DNA of 64,000 bases from Antarctobacter aquimaris (GCF_900184945.1 NZ_FXYF01000016.1:37339-101338); one strand, 5' to 3'; positions 1-9,481 are shown, counted from the first letter of the stretch. The notes: a model not told the origin generated them from the letters alone. Numbers and translations are program-made.

Positions 1-566
1 TTGCGTCGGTTGGCGATGGCCAGCTTCATGATCGCCTTTTCGCCCTGCGCGCCGTGCGGGGCCTTGGACTTCAGGTGCGCGCCGATGATCCGCAAGCGCC
101 GCCCCGAGGCTGTTTCGACCGCCAGTTCCAGCGGCGGCTTGGAAAAGGTCACGACATCGGCGCGGGCATCGACGTCCAGGTCGATCTCCAGCGCGGTGTC
201 AAAGCGCGGCGCGTCGGGATCGTCGCGCGGGTCGTGCCGCGCCTGAAGCTGGTCGGGATCGTAGAGCAGCGCGATTTCCTGCTGCGTGTCGTTGATAAAG
301 CCGGTCACCACCTCGCGCGCGCGCAGGTCCGCCGCCTCGGCAAAGCGCGTCAGCGCGCGCGTGGTCGAGCGGCGCCGGTTGGTGTCGGGTGCCTCGATCA
401 CCATGATGGCGTCGGCGTCGATCCGGCGAAACACATGCGCCAGAGCCTCCAGCTGGTCGCCGCGGGTGACGCCGTGCCGCCCGCCCAGCTTGCGGTCCAG
501 CATCAGGTTGCCCTTGTGATCAAAGAGCGAGTCGAACCAGGCGACGTTGTAGGTCGCGAAGCGCAC
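1..566 (-). CDS. Endonuclease/exonuclease/phosphatase family protein (3' end cut by window)
   Basis: Only the first 188 residues are inside the window. The start is a GTG at 566, six bases after the stop of the DjlA-like gene; translation gives VRFATYNVAWFDS, the typical opening of the EEP fold with the metal-site Asn at residue 7, followed by a MVIEAPD segment whose Glu58 would be the second metal ligand and IIGAHLKSKAP near residue 170. Members hydrolyse phosphodiester or phosphomonoester bonds in nucleic acids, lipids or sugars; the substrate cannot be told here. No signal peptide is visible. The family call is firm, the exact role unknown. Confidence 0.85.
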   Translation of the reverse strand, partial: MRFATYNVAWFDSLFDHKGNLMLDRKLGGRHGVTRGDQLEALAHVFRRIDADAIMVIEAPDTNRRRSTTRALTRFAEAADLRAREVVTGFINDTQQEIALLYDPDQLQARHDPRDDPDAPRFDTALEIDLDVDARADVVTFSKPPLELAVETASGRRLRIIGAHLKSKAPHGAQGEKAIMKLAIANRR

Positions 567-572
567 CGGGGT

Positions 573-1256
573 TCAGGCGTCTTCGCGCGCGGAAATCTCT
601 TTCCAGGCGCGGTTGATGTCGATCAGGCGGCGCTCGGCGATCTTGACCGCCTCGGCCGGCACGCCGCGGGCGATCATCACGTCGGGGTGGCTGTCGCGCA
701 CCAACAGCCGCCACTGCGCGCGGATCTGCTCAAGCGTCATGTCCGGGGTGACGCCCAGCACGGAATAGGGATCGGGCGCGGCATCGGGCACGAACCGCGC
801 CCGCAGCGCGCGGAACCGCCGTTCGTCCAGGCCAAAGATCTCGGCCACCTGCGCCAGAAAGGCATCCTCGGCCGGGTGATAGGTGCCATCCGCCATGGCG
901 ATGTGAAACAGCCCCTCCATGAGATCGCAAAGCGTGCCGGACTCCGTGCCGAACATGCGCGCGATGCGCTGCGCGTAGTCCTCGAAGCCGGCCACGTCCT
1001 GCCGCGCCAGGTTGAACACCCGCGCCGCGCCGGCCTCGTCCTCGCGCGCGATCTGGAACACCTCGCGAAAGGCGGTCACCTCGTCGCGGGTCACCAGCCC
1101 GTCGGCCTTGGCCATCTTGGCCGACAGCGCGATGACGGCAATGGTAAAGCCGATGCTGCGCTCGGGCGGGGTGCGCAGCCGGTCAAAGACGGCTGCCAGG
1201 CCTTCGCCGGAGGTCAGCGCCTGCAGCGCCTCGGTTATGCGGGTCCAGATCGACAT
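573..1256 (-). CDS. DjlA-like protein: TerB domain plus C-terminal J domain
   Basis: A 227-residue protein. Residues about 38-145 resemble the alpha-helical TerB/DjlA middle domain, and residues 162-227 form a J domain with the diagnostic HPD at 190-192, which stimulates DnaK ATPase. Unlike enterobacterial DjlA there is no obvious N-terminal membrane segment, so it is probably cytoplasmic. It ends 6 bases before the start of the phosphatase-like gene, suggesting co-transcription. Function as a DnaK co-chaperone follows from the J domain; the client or stress is unknown. Confidence 0.85.
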   Translation of the reverse strand: MSIWTRITEALQALTSGEGLAAVFDRLRTPPERSIGFTIAVIALSAKMAKADGLVTRDEVTAFREVFQIAREDEAGAARVFNLARQDVAGFEDYAQRIARMFGTESGTLCDLMEGLFHIAMADGTYHPAEDAFLAQVAEIFGLDERRFRALRARFVPDAAPDPYSVLGVTPDMTLEQIRAQWRLLVRDSHPDVMIARGVPAEAVKIAERRLIDINRAWKEISAREDA

Positions 1257-1299
1257 GGCGGCGAGTTTACGCGCTCACAGCGGCACTGTCAGGGGCGGA

Positions 1300-1791
1300 T
1301 CAGAGAAATTTCTGCATAAGCACAAGGTCCATCCAGCGGCCGAACTTGTGGCCAACCTCGGGCAGGCGGGCGACTTCGACGTACCCCAGCCGGGCATGAA
1401 ACGCGCGCCCGCCGGGATTCTCGCCCGAGACGGCGGCCCAGAGGCTGTGCGCGCCCCGCTCGCGGGCGACCTGTTCCAGCGCCGCCATCAGCGCCCGCCC
1501 CGCGCCCTTGCCGCGCGCGTCCGGGGCCAGCTGGATCGTATGCTCCAGCGTGTGGCGATAGCCCGGCCCGCTGCGGAAGGGGAAACAGGTGGCAAAGCCG
1601 ATCACCGCGCCGCCCGTCTCGGCCACGAGGAAGGCAGCGCCGCGCGCGACGATGTCGGCGGTGATGCCAGCTTCGGTCTTGAGCTCGGTGGTGAAGGTGA
1701 CGGCGGTGGTCTCGATCACCGCGTTCCAGATCGCGCAGATCCGGGCCGCGTCGCGCGGCTCTGCCGGCCGCACGGAGAGGCCTTGGCTCAT
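1300..1791 (-). CDS. GNAT N-acetyltransferase, phosphinothricin acetyltransferase-like
   Basis: A 163-residue single-domain GNAT protein. The acetyl-CoA pyrophosphate loop RGKGAG lies at residues 93-98, and the end of the protein (FHARLGYVEVARLPEVGHKFGRW) matches the pattern of Pat/Bar/MddA-type acetyltransferases, which acetylate phosphinothricin, methionine sulfone or similar small amines. Its ATG overlaps the stop of the VOC gene by four bases (ATGA), so the two are translationally coupled. Real substrate not determinable; resistance to a herbicide is only a family association. Confidence 0.85.
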   Translation of the reverse strand: MSQGLSVRPAEPRDAARICAIWNAVIETTAVTFTTELKTEAGITADIVARGAAFLVAETGGAVIGFATCFPFRSGPGYRHTLEHTIQLAPDARGKGAGRALMAALEQVARERGAHSLWAAVSGENPGGRAFHARLGYVEVARLPEVGHKFGRWMDLVLMQKFL

Positions 1792-2402
1792 GCCAGGCTG
1801 ACCTCTCCGTCCGGCCCGGCGAGGCTGGCGCTCAGGCGCGGCACCGCGGCCTCGACAAAGCGCAGCCGGTCATCCGCCAGATGTGGCGCCAGCAGCTCGG
1901 CCAGCGCCCCGGCGCGCGGGTGCGTCACCTCCAGCCGGGTCAGCCGCAGGCGCGAGGGCGGCAGGGTCTGCCCCGGCGGCACCGGGCTGTGCCACTGGAT
2001 CAGGGCCGGAAACAGCCCGTCAAAGGACAACAGACCATCCTCCGGCACCGCCATCGACCAGCTGAGATCGCCGCGCGTCAGGTCCACCCGCCGCCCTGCC
2101 CCGGGCAGCGCCGCGATGGCGGCGTCGATGTCGGGCACCCGGCAGATCCATTTGTCCAGCCGGGCCGGCCCGGCAAAGGCATCGAGACCAAACCAGCGCG
2201 GACCGGGCGGCTCAGGCGCCTCCGGGTCGATTGCGATCGCCTCCAGGTACAGCCCGTCCGCCAGCCCCAGCAGGCGGTTGTGCGTGCCGTAGCGGACATG
2301 CCGCCCGCCCGGCCGCAGCGGCAGCCCCAGCTGGGCGGTCGCGCAGGCCGCCGCCGCATCCAGCGTCTCGCCCAGCACGGCAATATGATCAAGTTCCAGC
2401 AT
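1788..2402 (-). CDS. VOC superfamily (glyoxalase-like) protein
   Basis: A 204-residue protein opening MLELDHIAVLGETLDAA, the usual first beta strand of a vicinal-oxygen-chelate domain with a metal-ligand-type His. It is longer than methylmalonyl-CoA epimerase (about 135 residues) and resembles the glyoxalase-like family PF13468 rather than the epimerase, so it should not be read as the missing step of the nearby methylmalonyl-CoA pathway. I chose the ATG at 2402, preceded by GGATGAGG, over an upstream TTG at 2423. Coupled to the downstream acetyltransferase gene by an ATGA overlap. Confidence 0.75.
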   Translation of the reverse strand: MLELDHIAVLGETLDAAAACATAQLGLPLRPGGRHVRYGTHNRLLGLADGLYLEAIAIDPEAPEPPGPRWFGLDAFAGPARLDKWICRVPDIDAAIAALPGAGRRVDLTRGDLSWSMAVPEDGLLSFDGLFPALIQWHSPVPPGQTLPPSRLRLTRLEVTHPRAGALAELLAPHLADDRLRFVEAAVPRLSASLAGPDGEVSLA

Positions 2403-2512
2403 CGCAGCCTCATCCCGGTACAATCAACGCGACGATATCTGCGCCCCAGGCTGTTGAACAGAGCCCGTTGCAGCCGCACAGATGGCAAGTCCCACCGTGG
2501 AACCAGACCAAA

Positions 2513-2560
2513 CCCCAGGCTTCTTCTCTCTGAAAATACTCAAAAAAAGGGGCGCAGCCC
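2513..2560 (-). repeat. Dispersed intergenic repeat, copy C (degenerate)
   Basis: Read on the minus strand this gives a GGGCTGCGCCCC hairpin followed by a T-run, then GAGTATTTTC and AGAGAAGAAGCC. This is the same order of blocks as the copy near 23.4 kb (hairpin, GGATATTT, AGAAGAAGCC). It lies in the 244-base gap between scpA and the VOC gene, which holds no gene. The rest of the gap carries further GC-rich inverted repeats such as GCGTTTCGCAGAAACGC. Confidence 0.5.
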
Positions 2561-2646
2561 TTCCCGCGCGCCCGGCACGGGCGCGCGGCGGTCGGAGCGC
2601 CTGAGGCGCGTTTCGCAGAAACGCTCCAAGGGCGCTCCGAAACCGC

Positions 2647-4785
2647 TCAGGCCGCGTCGGCGCGGGCGTCGCGGATCAGCCGCAGGATGTCCTGCGCCGC
2701 CTCGGGGATGTTGGTGCCGGGGCCAAAGATCGCCTTCACCCCCGCGCTGTACAGAAACTCGTAGTCCTGGTGCGGGATCACCCCGCCGCAGATCACGATG
2801 ATATCGCCCGCGCCCTGCTTTTTCAGCTCCTGCACCAGCTGCGGCGCCAGCGTCTTGTGCCCGGCCGCCTGGCTGGAGATGCCGACCACGTGCACGTCGT
2901 TGTCGATGGCGTCCTGCGCCGCCTCTTCCGGCGTCTGGAACAGCGGGCCCACGTCGACGTCGAAACCGATGTCGGCAAAGGCGGTGGCGATCACCTTGGC
3001 GCCGCGGTCGTGGCCGTCCTGGCCCATCTTGACCACCAGCATGCGCGGCCGCCGCCCTTCGGCCTCGGCGAAATCCTCGACCGATTTCTGGATCTTCGCA
3101 AAGCCCTCGTCGCCCTCGTAGGCCGCACCGTAGACCCCGGCCAGCGTCTTGACCTCGGCCCTGTGACGCCCGAACACCTTTTCCATCGCCATGCTGATCT
3201 CCCCGACCGAAGCGCGCGCGCGGGCCGCTTCGACCGCCGCATCCAAGAGGTTTCCGCCGTCCTTCGCCCGGCGCGTGAGTTCGTCAAGCGCCGCCTTGCA
3301 GGCCGCTTCGTCGCGTGTCGCGCGGATCTTTTCCAGCCGCGCCACCTGGGCCAGCCGCACCGCCTGGTTGTCGATGTCCAGGATGTCGAGCGCGTCTTCC
3401 TTGGCCAGCTTGTACTTGTTCACGCCGACGATCACGTCGGTGCCACGGTCGATGGCGGCCTGGCGCTGCGCCGCCGTCTCCTCGATGCGCAGCTTGGGCA
3501 TGCCGCTTTCGACCGCCTTGGTCATGCCGCCCATCTCGTCCACTTCCTCGATCAGCTTCCAGGCGGCCTCGGCCAGGTCATGGGTCAGCTTTTCGACGTA
3601 GTAGGAGCCGGCCAGCGGGTCGACGACCTTGGTCACCCCGGTCTCTTCCTGAAGGATCAGCTGGGTGTTGCGGGCGATGCGGGCGCTGAACTCGGTCGGC
3701 AGGGCGATCGCCTCGTCCAGCGCGTTGGTGTGCAGCGACTGGGTGCCGCCCAGCACCGCCGACATCGCCTCATACGCCGTGCGGATGACGTTGTTGTAGG
3801 GGTCCTGCTCGGCCAGGCTGACGCCCGAAGTCTGGCAGTGGGTGCGCAGCATCTTGGAGCGCGGGTCCTTCGCCCCGAGATCGGTCATGATGCGGTGCCA
3901 CAGCATCCGCGCCGCGCGCAGCTTGGCCACCTCCATGAAGAAGTTCTTGCCGATGGCAAAGAAGAACGACAGCCGTCCTGCGAACCTGTCGATGTCCATG
4001 CCGGCGTCCATCGCCGTCTTCACGTATTCCTTGCCGTCGGCGAGGGTAAAGGCCAGTTCCTGCACCAGGTTCGCGCCCGCCTCCTGCATGTGGTAGCCGG
4101 AGATCGAGATCGAATTGAACTTCGGCATGTGGTCCGAGGTATAGGCGATGATGTCCGAGATGATCCGCATCGAGGGCGCGGGCGGGTAGATGTAGGTGTT
4201 GCGGACCATGAACTCCTTGAGGATGTCGTTCTGGATGGTCCCCGACAGCACCGCCCTGTCGTGGCCCTGCTCTTCGCCCGTCACGATGAAATTCGCCAGC
4301 ACCGGGATCACCGCGCCGTTCATCGTCATCGAGACCGAGACCTGATCCAGCGGGATGCCCTCGAACAGGATCTTCATGTCCTCGACGGAGTCGATCGCCA
4401 CGCCGGCCTTGCCCACGTCGCCCACCACGCGGGGGTGGTCGCTGTCATAGCCGCGGTGGGTGGCCAGGTCGAAGGCGACCGAGACGCCCTGTTGCCCGGC
4501 GGCCAGCGCCTTGCGGTAGAAATTGTTGCTCTCCTCGGCGGTGGAAAAGCCGGCGTATTGCCGGATGGTCCAGGGCCGGCCGGCGTACATCGTCGCCTTG
4601 ACGCCGCGGGTGAACGGCTCCTGCCCCGGCAGGCTGCCCATGTGCGGCAGGTCTGCGGTGTCGGCCTCGGTGTAGAGCGGCTTGACCTCGATCCCCTCGA
4701 GCGTCTTCCAGGTCAGCGTCTCGGCGGCGCGGCCGCGGAGTTCCTTTTCGGCGTCACGGCGCCAGCTTTCGGGCAGGTCGGTCAT
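2647..4785 (-). CDS. scpA: Methylmalonyl-CoA mutase
   Basis: A 712-residue protein, the full length of the single-polypeptide or large-subunit mutase. It converts (R)-methylmalonyl-CoA to succinyl-CoA using adenosylcobalamin. The N-terminal TIM-barrel contains the substrate region ([34 protein letters not shown]), and the C-terminal Rossmann-like B12 domain carries the DxHxxG base-off motif at 590-595 (DGHDRG), so it should be active as one chain. It closes the propionyl-CoA route started by pccA and pccB in the same gene block. The start overlaps the end of the upstream sulfotransferase-like gene by 32 bases. No epimerase or MeaB chaperone gene is in the window. Confidence 0.97.
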   Translation of the reverse strand: MTDLPESWRRDAEKELRGRAAETLTWKTLEGIEVKPLYTEADTADLPHMGSLPGQEPFTRGVKATMYAGRPWTIRQYAGFSTAEESNNFYRKALAAGQQGVSVAFDLATHRGYDSDHPRVVGDVGKAGVAIDSVEDMKILFEGIPLDQVSVSMTMNGAVIPVLANFIVTGEEQGHDRAVLSGTIQNDILKEFMVRNTYIYPPAPSMRIISDIIAYTSDHMPKFNSISISGYHMQEAGANLVQELAFTLADGKEYVKTAMDAGMDIDRFAGRLSFFFAIGKNFFMEVAKLRAARMLWHRIMTDLGAKDPRSKMLRTHCQTSGVSLAEQDPYNNVIRTAYEAMSAVLGGTQSLHTNALDEAIALPTEFSARIARNTQLILQEETGVTKVVDPLAGSYYVEKLTHDLAEAAWKLIEEVDEMGGMTKAVESGMPKLRIEETAAQRQAAIDRGTDVIVGVNKYKLAKEDALDILDIDNQAVRLAQVARLEKIRATRDEAACKAALDELTRRAKDGGNLLDAAVEAARARASVGEISMAMEKVFGRHRAEVKTLAGVYGAAYEGDEGFAKIQKSVEDFAEAEGRRPRMLVVKMGQDGHDRGAKVIATAFADIGFDVDVGPLFQTPEEAAQDAIDNDVHVVGISSQAAGHKTLAPQLVQELKKQGAGDIIVICGGVIPHQDYEFLYSAGVKAIFGPGTNIPEAAQDILRLIRDARADAA

Positions 4786-5689
4786 CGTCGGTTCCTCTCA
4801 GTTTGGCGGCCGCGGCCAGGTTCAACCTTGGTCGCGCGGGCGCCGGATCCTCTGTTAGTGTGGCCAGGCCATCCGCCCCGGCGCGCAGCCAGAACAGATC
4901 GTCGGCATAGGTTTCGCGCAGGCGGGCGGCCTGCCGGTCGTCGAACAATGCCCATGCGCCGCCGGGCGGGACGGCGGACAGGCGATCGGCGGGTGTGCCG
5001 CGCGCGGTCAGCACCTCGCACAGCGCGTCCCGACCGGGGCGGCGGTTGTCGTGAAAGGCGCCGGGAAGCGCCGGCGGCAGGCTGCGGCGGCCGGTCATCG
5101 CCGCCAGCAGCCGGTCCGGCCGCGCGGCGAATGTGTCGAACTCGGTCACCAGGATTTGCGTGCCGGGGCAGGCACAGGCGAGGTCGGTGATCACGTCGCG
5201 CCAGCCGCGCGTGCCGCGGCTGATCGCCTCCAGCGTGTCGGGCCTGGGCAGCCCCTCGCCGCGCGGGACCGCCCAGGTGAGGGCCGAGGTCCACCAGTCG
5301 TCCAGCGCACGGATCTGAAGGACAATGCGCGTCGGGCCGCCAAAGGCGCCGTGCAGCCGCGCCATGCGTTCGCCGATGCCGGGATACAGCGCACGGGCGC
5401 GCAGGCCGCGCCGCAGGGCGCCGATCATGTTCTCGTCCGTGACAACAAGGGCGGACACGCCCTGCCGGCGCGACCCTTCGAGGTTCAGCGCCACCCGCCC
5501 GGCCGCGCGCTGCGCTGCCTCGGCCGACTCCGGCCGGGCCGCGACGCTGTCAAGAAGGCCGGTGCGGGTGCGCCAGGGCCCCCAGAAGCCGATCCCCTGC
5601 CCCTGCAGCCTCGTCCGGTTGGCCCGCAGGTAGGACTGAAAACTGGTGGTTCCGGTGCGATGCGCACCGGCATGCAGGATGACATCCAT
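4754..5689 (-). CDS. Sulfotransferase-like P-loop protein
   Basis: A 311-residue protein starting [18 protein letters not shown]; the GxHRTGTTS segment at residues 8-16 is the 5'-phosphosulfate-binding loop type found in bacterial sulfotransferase-fold proteins, and many Rhodobacteraceae carry such conserved hypotheticals. No signal peptide. The 3' end overlaps scpA by 32 bases on the same strand, so ribosomes reading this gene pass the scpA start, which points to one transcript. A role in sulfating a sugar or lipid is family-based inference; the acceptor is unknown and the rest of the protein is poorly conserved to my eye. Confidence 0.65.
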   Translation of the reverse strand: MDVILHAGAHRTGTTSFQSYLRANRTRLQGQGIGFWGPWRTRTGLLDSVAARPESAEAAQRAAGRVALNLEGSRRQGVSALVVTDENMIGALRRGLRARALYPGIGERMARLHGAFGGPTRIVLQIRALDDWWTSALTWAVPRGEGLPRPDTLEAISRGTRGWRDVITDLACACPGTQILVTEFDTFAARPDRLLAAMTGRRSLPPALPGAFHDNRRPGRDALCEVLTARGTPADRLSAVPPGGAWALFDDRQAARLRETYADDLFWLRAGADGLATLTEDPAPARPRLNLAAAAKLRGTDDDRPARKLAP

Positions 5690-5858
5690 CTGGTCGCGGC
5701 CCCCGTGGCACAGGGCCCGGATGCGAAAGGCGCCGGGCCGTCTAGGTGCCGCGCACCCTGCCCTGCGGTCTCTTTGAATGCCGTTAATGATAAAATTTTT
5801 CCCGTGAATGCGGCGGGATGGCTGTGCAGGGGGGCAGGCCCGCCTTATATCTGACAGC

Positions 5859-6314
5859 ATGAAGATGACCCGACGCCTGATCGCTTCCGCCCTGATGGCC
5901 GTTCTGGCCGGCGCGCTTGCCGCGCAAGGGGCCGAAGGCGACCCGCCCCTCGAAATCGTGATGCCGGCCGGGGACACCCCGCTGGAGGCCTGGCTGTGGA
6001 TCAAGCGGCCGGTGGTCGTCTTCGCGGACAGCCCGATCGACCCGCGGTTCATCGAACAGATGACCCTGCTGGGCGAGCGGCTGGATGCGCTGGACGAACG
6101 CGACGTGGTGGTGATCACCGACACCGACCCCGCCGCAAAAAGCCCGGTGCGGCAAAAGCTGCGGCCGCGCGGCTTTTCCCTGGTGCTGATCGCCAAGGAT
6201 GGCACGATCGTCGCGCGCAAGCCCAGCCCCTGGTCGGTGCGCGAGATCAGCCGCTCCATCGACAAGCTGCCGCTGCGCCAGCAGGAGCTGAAGCTGTTGA
6301 CGCAGAAGCCCTGA
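5859..6314 (+). CDS. DUF4174 domain-containing secreted protein
   Basis: A 151-residue protein with a cleavable signal peptide (MKMTRRLIAS then a hydrophobic Ala-rich stretch ending near AAQGAEG) followed by a thioredoxin-like DUF4174 body (RPVVVFADSPIDPRF, ALDERDVVVITD, FSLVLIAKDG). There is no CxxC, so a redox role is unlikely. I chose the ATG at 5859 because the upstream in-frame codons do not fit a signal peptide. It is divergent from the sulfotransferase-like gene and convergent with the lipoprotein gene to its right. Function unknown. Confidence 0.8.
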   Translation: MKMTRRLIASALMAVLAGALAAQGAEGDPPLEIVMPAGDTPLEAWLWIKRPVVVFADSPIDPRFIEQMTLLGERLDALDERDVVVITDTDPAAKSPVRQKLRPRGFSLVLIAKDGTIVARKPSPWSVREISRSIDKLPLRQQELKLLTQKP

Positions 6315-6341
6315 GGCGCAGCCGTCATCACGGGCGCGGGA

Positions 6342-6408
6342 AAAGGCGTTTGCAAACGCCTTTCGAAAGCGGTTTGAAAACCGCTTTCAAGCCGCTTCAA
6401 AGCGGCTT
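6342..6408. terminator. Three consecutive perfect hairpins between convergent genes
   Basis: Three inverted repeats sit almost edge to edge. 6342-6363 is a perfect 22-base palindrome (AAAGGCGTTTGCAAACGCC then TTT). 6365-6388 has 11-base arms around GA. 6389-6408 has 9-base arms around CA. They fill most of the 106-base gap between the converging DUF4174 and lipoprotein genes, so bidirectional termination is the simplest reading. The three stems share the words AAGCGG and CCGCTT, suggesting they arose from each other. Confidence 0.7.
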
Positions 6409-6420
6409 GGCCCGCCCGGT

Positions 6421-6945
6421 TCAGACGTTGCCGCGCAAAAAAAACGCGATTTGCGAAGGCCGGTGCAGCAGCAACAGCGCGTTGCTGCCGGGATCGTAGA
6501 TCAGCACCGTGTCCTCCGACATCAGCGCCAGGTAGATGTCGTGCTGAAAGGCCTCGCTCATGCAGGACCGCGCCGGGCCGGTAAAGCTGGACACCAGCCC
6601 CAGTCCGCCCGACAGGTTGATCGACATCAGCGCCTCGGACACGCTGTTGGGAGTCATGCCCGTCACCTCGAAGGCAACGGCCTGCCCCGCCGCCAGCGCG
6701 CGCTGTCCCGCGCGCAGGTCGGTCACCCGGCGCACCGGCCCCGTCGTCCGCAATTCGCCGGACACCGTGTCGAAGATCGCCGCCGTGCAGGTCGACCGGG
6801 AGGTAAAGCTGCGCGTCTGTGCCAGGAACACCCAGGTCCTGACCTGCGCGCGCACCGTCTCCTCGCGGTCCAGCGGACCGCAGCCCGCCAGCGCGCCCAG
6901 CAGCGCCACGAGCGCCGCGAAGGTCCGGATCGTTCGGGAGATCAT
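6421..6945 (-). CDS. Conserved lipoprotein
   Basis: A 174-residue protein with a lipoprotein signal: MISRTIRTFAALVALLGALAGC, lipobox LAGC with the modified Cys at residue 22, then a mature domain of about 150 residues with three further Cys (TSRSTCTAAIF, GPARSCMSEAF). I start it at the ATG at 6945; a GTG lies one codon upstream. Probably anchored in the outer or inner membrane facing the periplasm. No recognisable domain; it belongs to the set of lipoproteins interspersed in this pcc block. Confidence 0.75.
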   Translation of the reverse strand: MISRTIRTFAALVALLGALAGCGPLDREETVRAQVRTWVFLAQTRSFTSRSTCTAAIFDTVSGELRTTGPVRRVTDLRAGQRALAAGQAVAFEVTGMTPNSVSEALMSINLSGGLGLVSSFTGPARSCMSEAFQHDIYLALMSEDTVLIYDPGSNALLLLHRPSQIAFFLRGNV

Positions 6946-7026
6946 CACGTCCTGCCCTGTCCAACGGTCGCCTGAGGACCGTCACCCTAGGGCAAAGCCG
7001 TTGACGAAGTCTTGTCGCGCGGCGGG

Positions 7027-7446
7027 TCATGGCCCGTCCTCCGGCTCGACCCGCGCACCGCCGGCTCCGACAAGGTGCAGCGCCGCACCACCGCCGAGAT
7101 AGAGCAGCCCATAGCCCAGCAGGCTGCCCGATCCGGCCGCGACGAGGCCCGAATAGACCGCGAAGAAGACCACCGCCATCACCCCCAGCACCAGGAGCGG
7201 ACCGCCGAGGTAGAACCCCCATCCCGGCACCAGGTCCAGCAGCGCCGAGACCAGCGCGAGGTAGATCGCATAGCCGATCCCCACCGAGACGATGGAGACC
7301 GCCAGCGCGATGCCCATCAGCACCGCGTTTCCGCTCGTGGTGGGCACAAGAAACCAGAGTCCGACCGCCGCCACCCCCGACACCACCAGCCCGGCAAGGA
7401 ACGCCAGGCTGTGCATGAGCCAGATGCGGAGGGCGCGGCGCAGCAT
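7027..7446 (-). CDS. Small polytopic membrane protein
   Basis: A 139-residue protein with four predicted membrane segments (roughly 11-33, 40-65, 75-98, 104-126) and short polar loops. The ATG at 7446 overlaps the pccA stop as TGATG, so its translation is coupled to pccA. It ends with an acidic/basic tail (ARVEPEDGP). I do not recognise the family; position immediately after pccA suggests co-expression with propionyl-CoA carboxylase but gives no function. Confidence 0.7.
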   Translation of the reverse strand: MLRRALRIWLMHSLAFLAGLVVSGVAAVGLWFLVPTTSGNAVLMGIALAVSIVSVGIGYAIYLALVSALLDLVPGWGFYLGGPLLVLGVMAVVFFAVYSGLVAAGSGSLLGYGLLYLGGGAALHLVGAGGARVEPEDGP

Positions 7447-9446
7447 CACTCGAATTCCATGATCACGTCGTCAACGGCCAGGCTCTCGCCGGGGCCTGCG
7501 TTGATCTTGGCCACCACGCCCTTACGTTCGGCGCGCAGGATGTTCTCCATCTTCATCGCCTCGACGGTGCAGAGCGCCTGCCCGTCCTGCACTTCCTGCC
7601 CGGCCTCGACGTGGATCTTCACGATCAGGCCGGGCATCGGGCAGAGCAGCAGCCGGGAGGTGTCGGGCGGCAGTTTTTCCGGCATGAGGGCGGCCAGCTG
7701 CGCCTGTCGGGGCGAGCGGATGTGCACCTTCATGTCGGCGCCACGGGTGCGCAGGCGGAAACCCTGGGTGATCTTGTCGACCTTCAGCACCAGCGGGCGG
7801 CCGTCCACGGTCATCCGCGCCAGGCTGTCGCCGGGCGTCCAGTCGCCCTCGACGCGCAGCGTCTCACCGCCGGCAAAGCGCACGGTCGACCCATCGTGGT
7901 CAGCCTCGATGGAGACCGCGAACTGCTCGCCCTGCAGGCTGACCATCCAGTCCACGCCGACGCGGCGTTCGTGGTTGCCCAGCCGTCCGGTGACGCGGGT
8001 GCGGCGGATCTCGGCCACGCGGTTCATCGCCGCCGCCGCCGCCGCGACGCGCATCAGCTCGGGCTCACCCAGCGTCACGCCATCGAAACCCTCCGGGTAT
8101 TCCTCGGCGATGAAGGCGGTGGTGATGTCGCCCGAAATGAACTTGGGGTGGTCCATCACGGCGGCGACGAAGGGCAGGTTGTGGCCGATGCCCTCGACCT
8201 CGAAGCTGTCCAGCGCGTTGCGCATTGTCTCGATCGCCTGCCCGCGGGTCGGCGCCCAGGTGCAGAGCTTGGCGATCATCGGGTCGTAGTACATGCTGAT
8301 CTCGCCGCCCTCGAAGACGCCGGTGTCGTTGCGCACAACGCCCTCGCCCAGCGGGCCTTCGGCCGGCGGGCGGTAGCGGGTCAGCCGGCCGATGGAGGGC
8401 AGGAAGCCGCGGTAGGGGTCCTCGGCATAGAGCCGATTCTCGATCGCCCAGCCGTTGATCTTGAGATCGTCCTGGGTAAAGGGCAGCGGCTCGCCACTCG
8501 CCACGCGGATCATCTGCTCGACCAGGTCGATGCCGGTGATCAGCTCGGTCACCGGATGTTCCACCTGAAGGCGGGTGTTCATCTCGAGAAAGTAGAAGTT
8601 CTTCTGCCCGTCGACGATGAATTCCACCGTACCCGCGCTGGCGTAGCCGACCGCCTTGGCCAGGGCCACGGCCTGTTCGCCCATCGCCTTGCGCGTGGCG
8701 GGATCGAGGAAGGGCGAAGGCGCCTCTTCGACGACCTTCTGGTTGCGGCGCTGGATCGAGCATTCGCGTTCGTGCAGGTAGACGCCGTTGCCATGCGTGT
8801 CGCACAGCACCTGGATCTCGATGTGGCGCGGCTGCGTGACGAACTTCTCGATGAAGATGCGGTCGTCGCCAAAGGAGCTGGCCGCCTCGTTCTTGGACGA
8901 CTGGAAACCCTCGCGCGCCTCGGCGTCGTTCCAGGCGATGCGCATCCCCTTGCCGCCGCCGCCGGCGGAGGCCTTGATCATCACCGGGTAGCCGATCTCG
9001 TTCGAGATCTTCACCGCTTCGTCGGCATCCTCGATCAGGCCCATGTAGCCGGGCACCGTGCTGACGCCGGCCTCCTGGGCGAGCTTCTTGGAGGTGATCT
9101 TGTCACCCATTGCCTCGATCGCGCCCTTGGGCGGGCCGATGAAGGCGACGCCGGCCTTGTCCAGCGCATCGGCGAACTTCGGGTTCTCCGACAGGAAGCC
9201 ATAGCCCGGGTGCACCGCCTGCGCGCCGGATTGCTTGATGGCGCCGATGATCTTGTCGATCACGATGTAGGACTGGTTGGCCTGCGGCGGGCCGATGTGC
9301 ACCGCCTCGTCGGCCATTTCGACGTGCAGCGCGTTCTTGTCGGCGTCGGAATAGACGGCCACCGTCTGGATGCCCATCTTGCGCGCCGTCTTGATGACCC
9401 GGCAGGCGATTTCGCCCCGGTTCGCGATCAGGATCTTGTCGAACAT
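7446..9446 (-). CDS. pccA: Propionyl-CoA carboxylase alpha subunit (biotin carboxylase + BCCP)
   Basis: A 666-residue protein. It has an N-terminal biotin carboxylase domain (IANRGEIACRVI), an ATP-grasp glycine loop SAGGGGKGMR near residue 160, the BC C-terminal domain with VEHPVTELITG, a linker that contacts PccB, and a C-terminal biotinyl domain with EAMKMEN, Lys632 being the biotinylated residue. It carboxylates biotin with ATP and bicarbonate, and PccB then transfers the carboxyl to propionyl-CoA, giving methylmalonyl-CoA. Start at the ATG at 9446, preceded by AAGGGA. Unlike many operons, pccA and pccB are separated here by six small genes, so they may have separate promoters; a weak TTTGCA-type element lies 40-50 bases before the start. 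Confidence 0.97.
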   Translation of the reverse strand: MFDKILIANRGEIACRVIKTARKMGIQTVAVYSDADKNALHVEMADEAVHIGPPQANQSYIVIDKIIGAIKQSGAQAVHPGYGFLSENPKFADALDKAGVAFIGPPKGAIEAMGDKITSKKLAQEAGVSTVPGYMGLIEDADEAVKISNEIGYPVMIKASAGGGGKGMRIAWNDAEAREGFQSSKNEAASSFGDDRIFIEKFVTQPRHIEIQVLCDTHGNGVYLHERECSIQRRNQKVVEEAPSPFLDPATRKAMGEQAVALAKAVGYASAGTVEFIVDGQKNFYFLEMNTRLQVEHPVTELITGIDLVEQMIRVASGEPLPFTQDDLKINGWAIENRLYAEDPYRGFLPSIGRLTRYRPPAEGPLGEGVVRNDTGVFEGGEISMYYDPMIAKLCTWAPTRGQAIETMRNALDSFEVEGIGHNLPFVAAVMDHPKFISGDITTAFIAEEYPEGFDGVTLGEPELMRVAAAAAAMNRVAEIRRTRVTGRLGNHERRVGVDWMVSLQGEQFAVSIEADHDGSTVRFAGGETLRVEGDWTPGDSLARMTVDGRPLVLKVDKITQGFRLRTRGADMKVHIRSPRQAQLAALMPEKLPPDTSRLLLCPMPGLIVKIHVEAGQEVQDGQALCTVEAMKMENILRAERKGVVAKINAGPGESLAVDDVIMEFE

Positions 9447-9481
9447 GTCTGTCCCTTCTTCTTGGCCCTCTCGGGGGCTGC

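Noticed and set aside
613..626. FNR-like TTGAT-N4-ATCAG
   Set aside because: It lies inside the coding sequence of the DjlA-like gene and is imperfect.
1788..2402. Methylmalonyl-CoA epimerase to complete the scpA pathway
   Set aside because: The protein is a longer glyoxalase-like VOC protein and lacks the short epimerase pattern.
6349..6356. TTTGCAAA as a PccR operator
   Set aside because: It is the centre of a perfect palindrome between converging genes with no promoter to regulate; termination explains it better.
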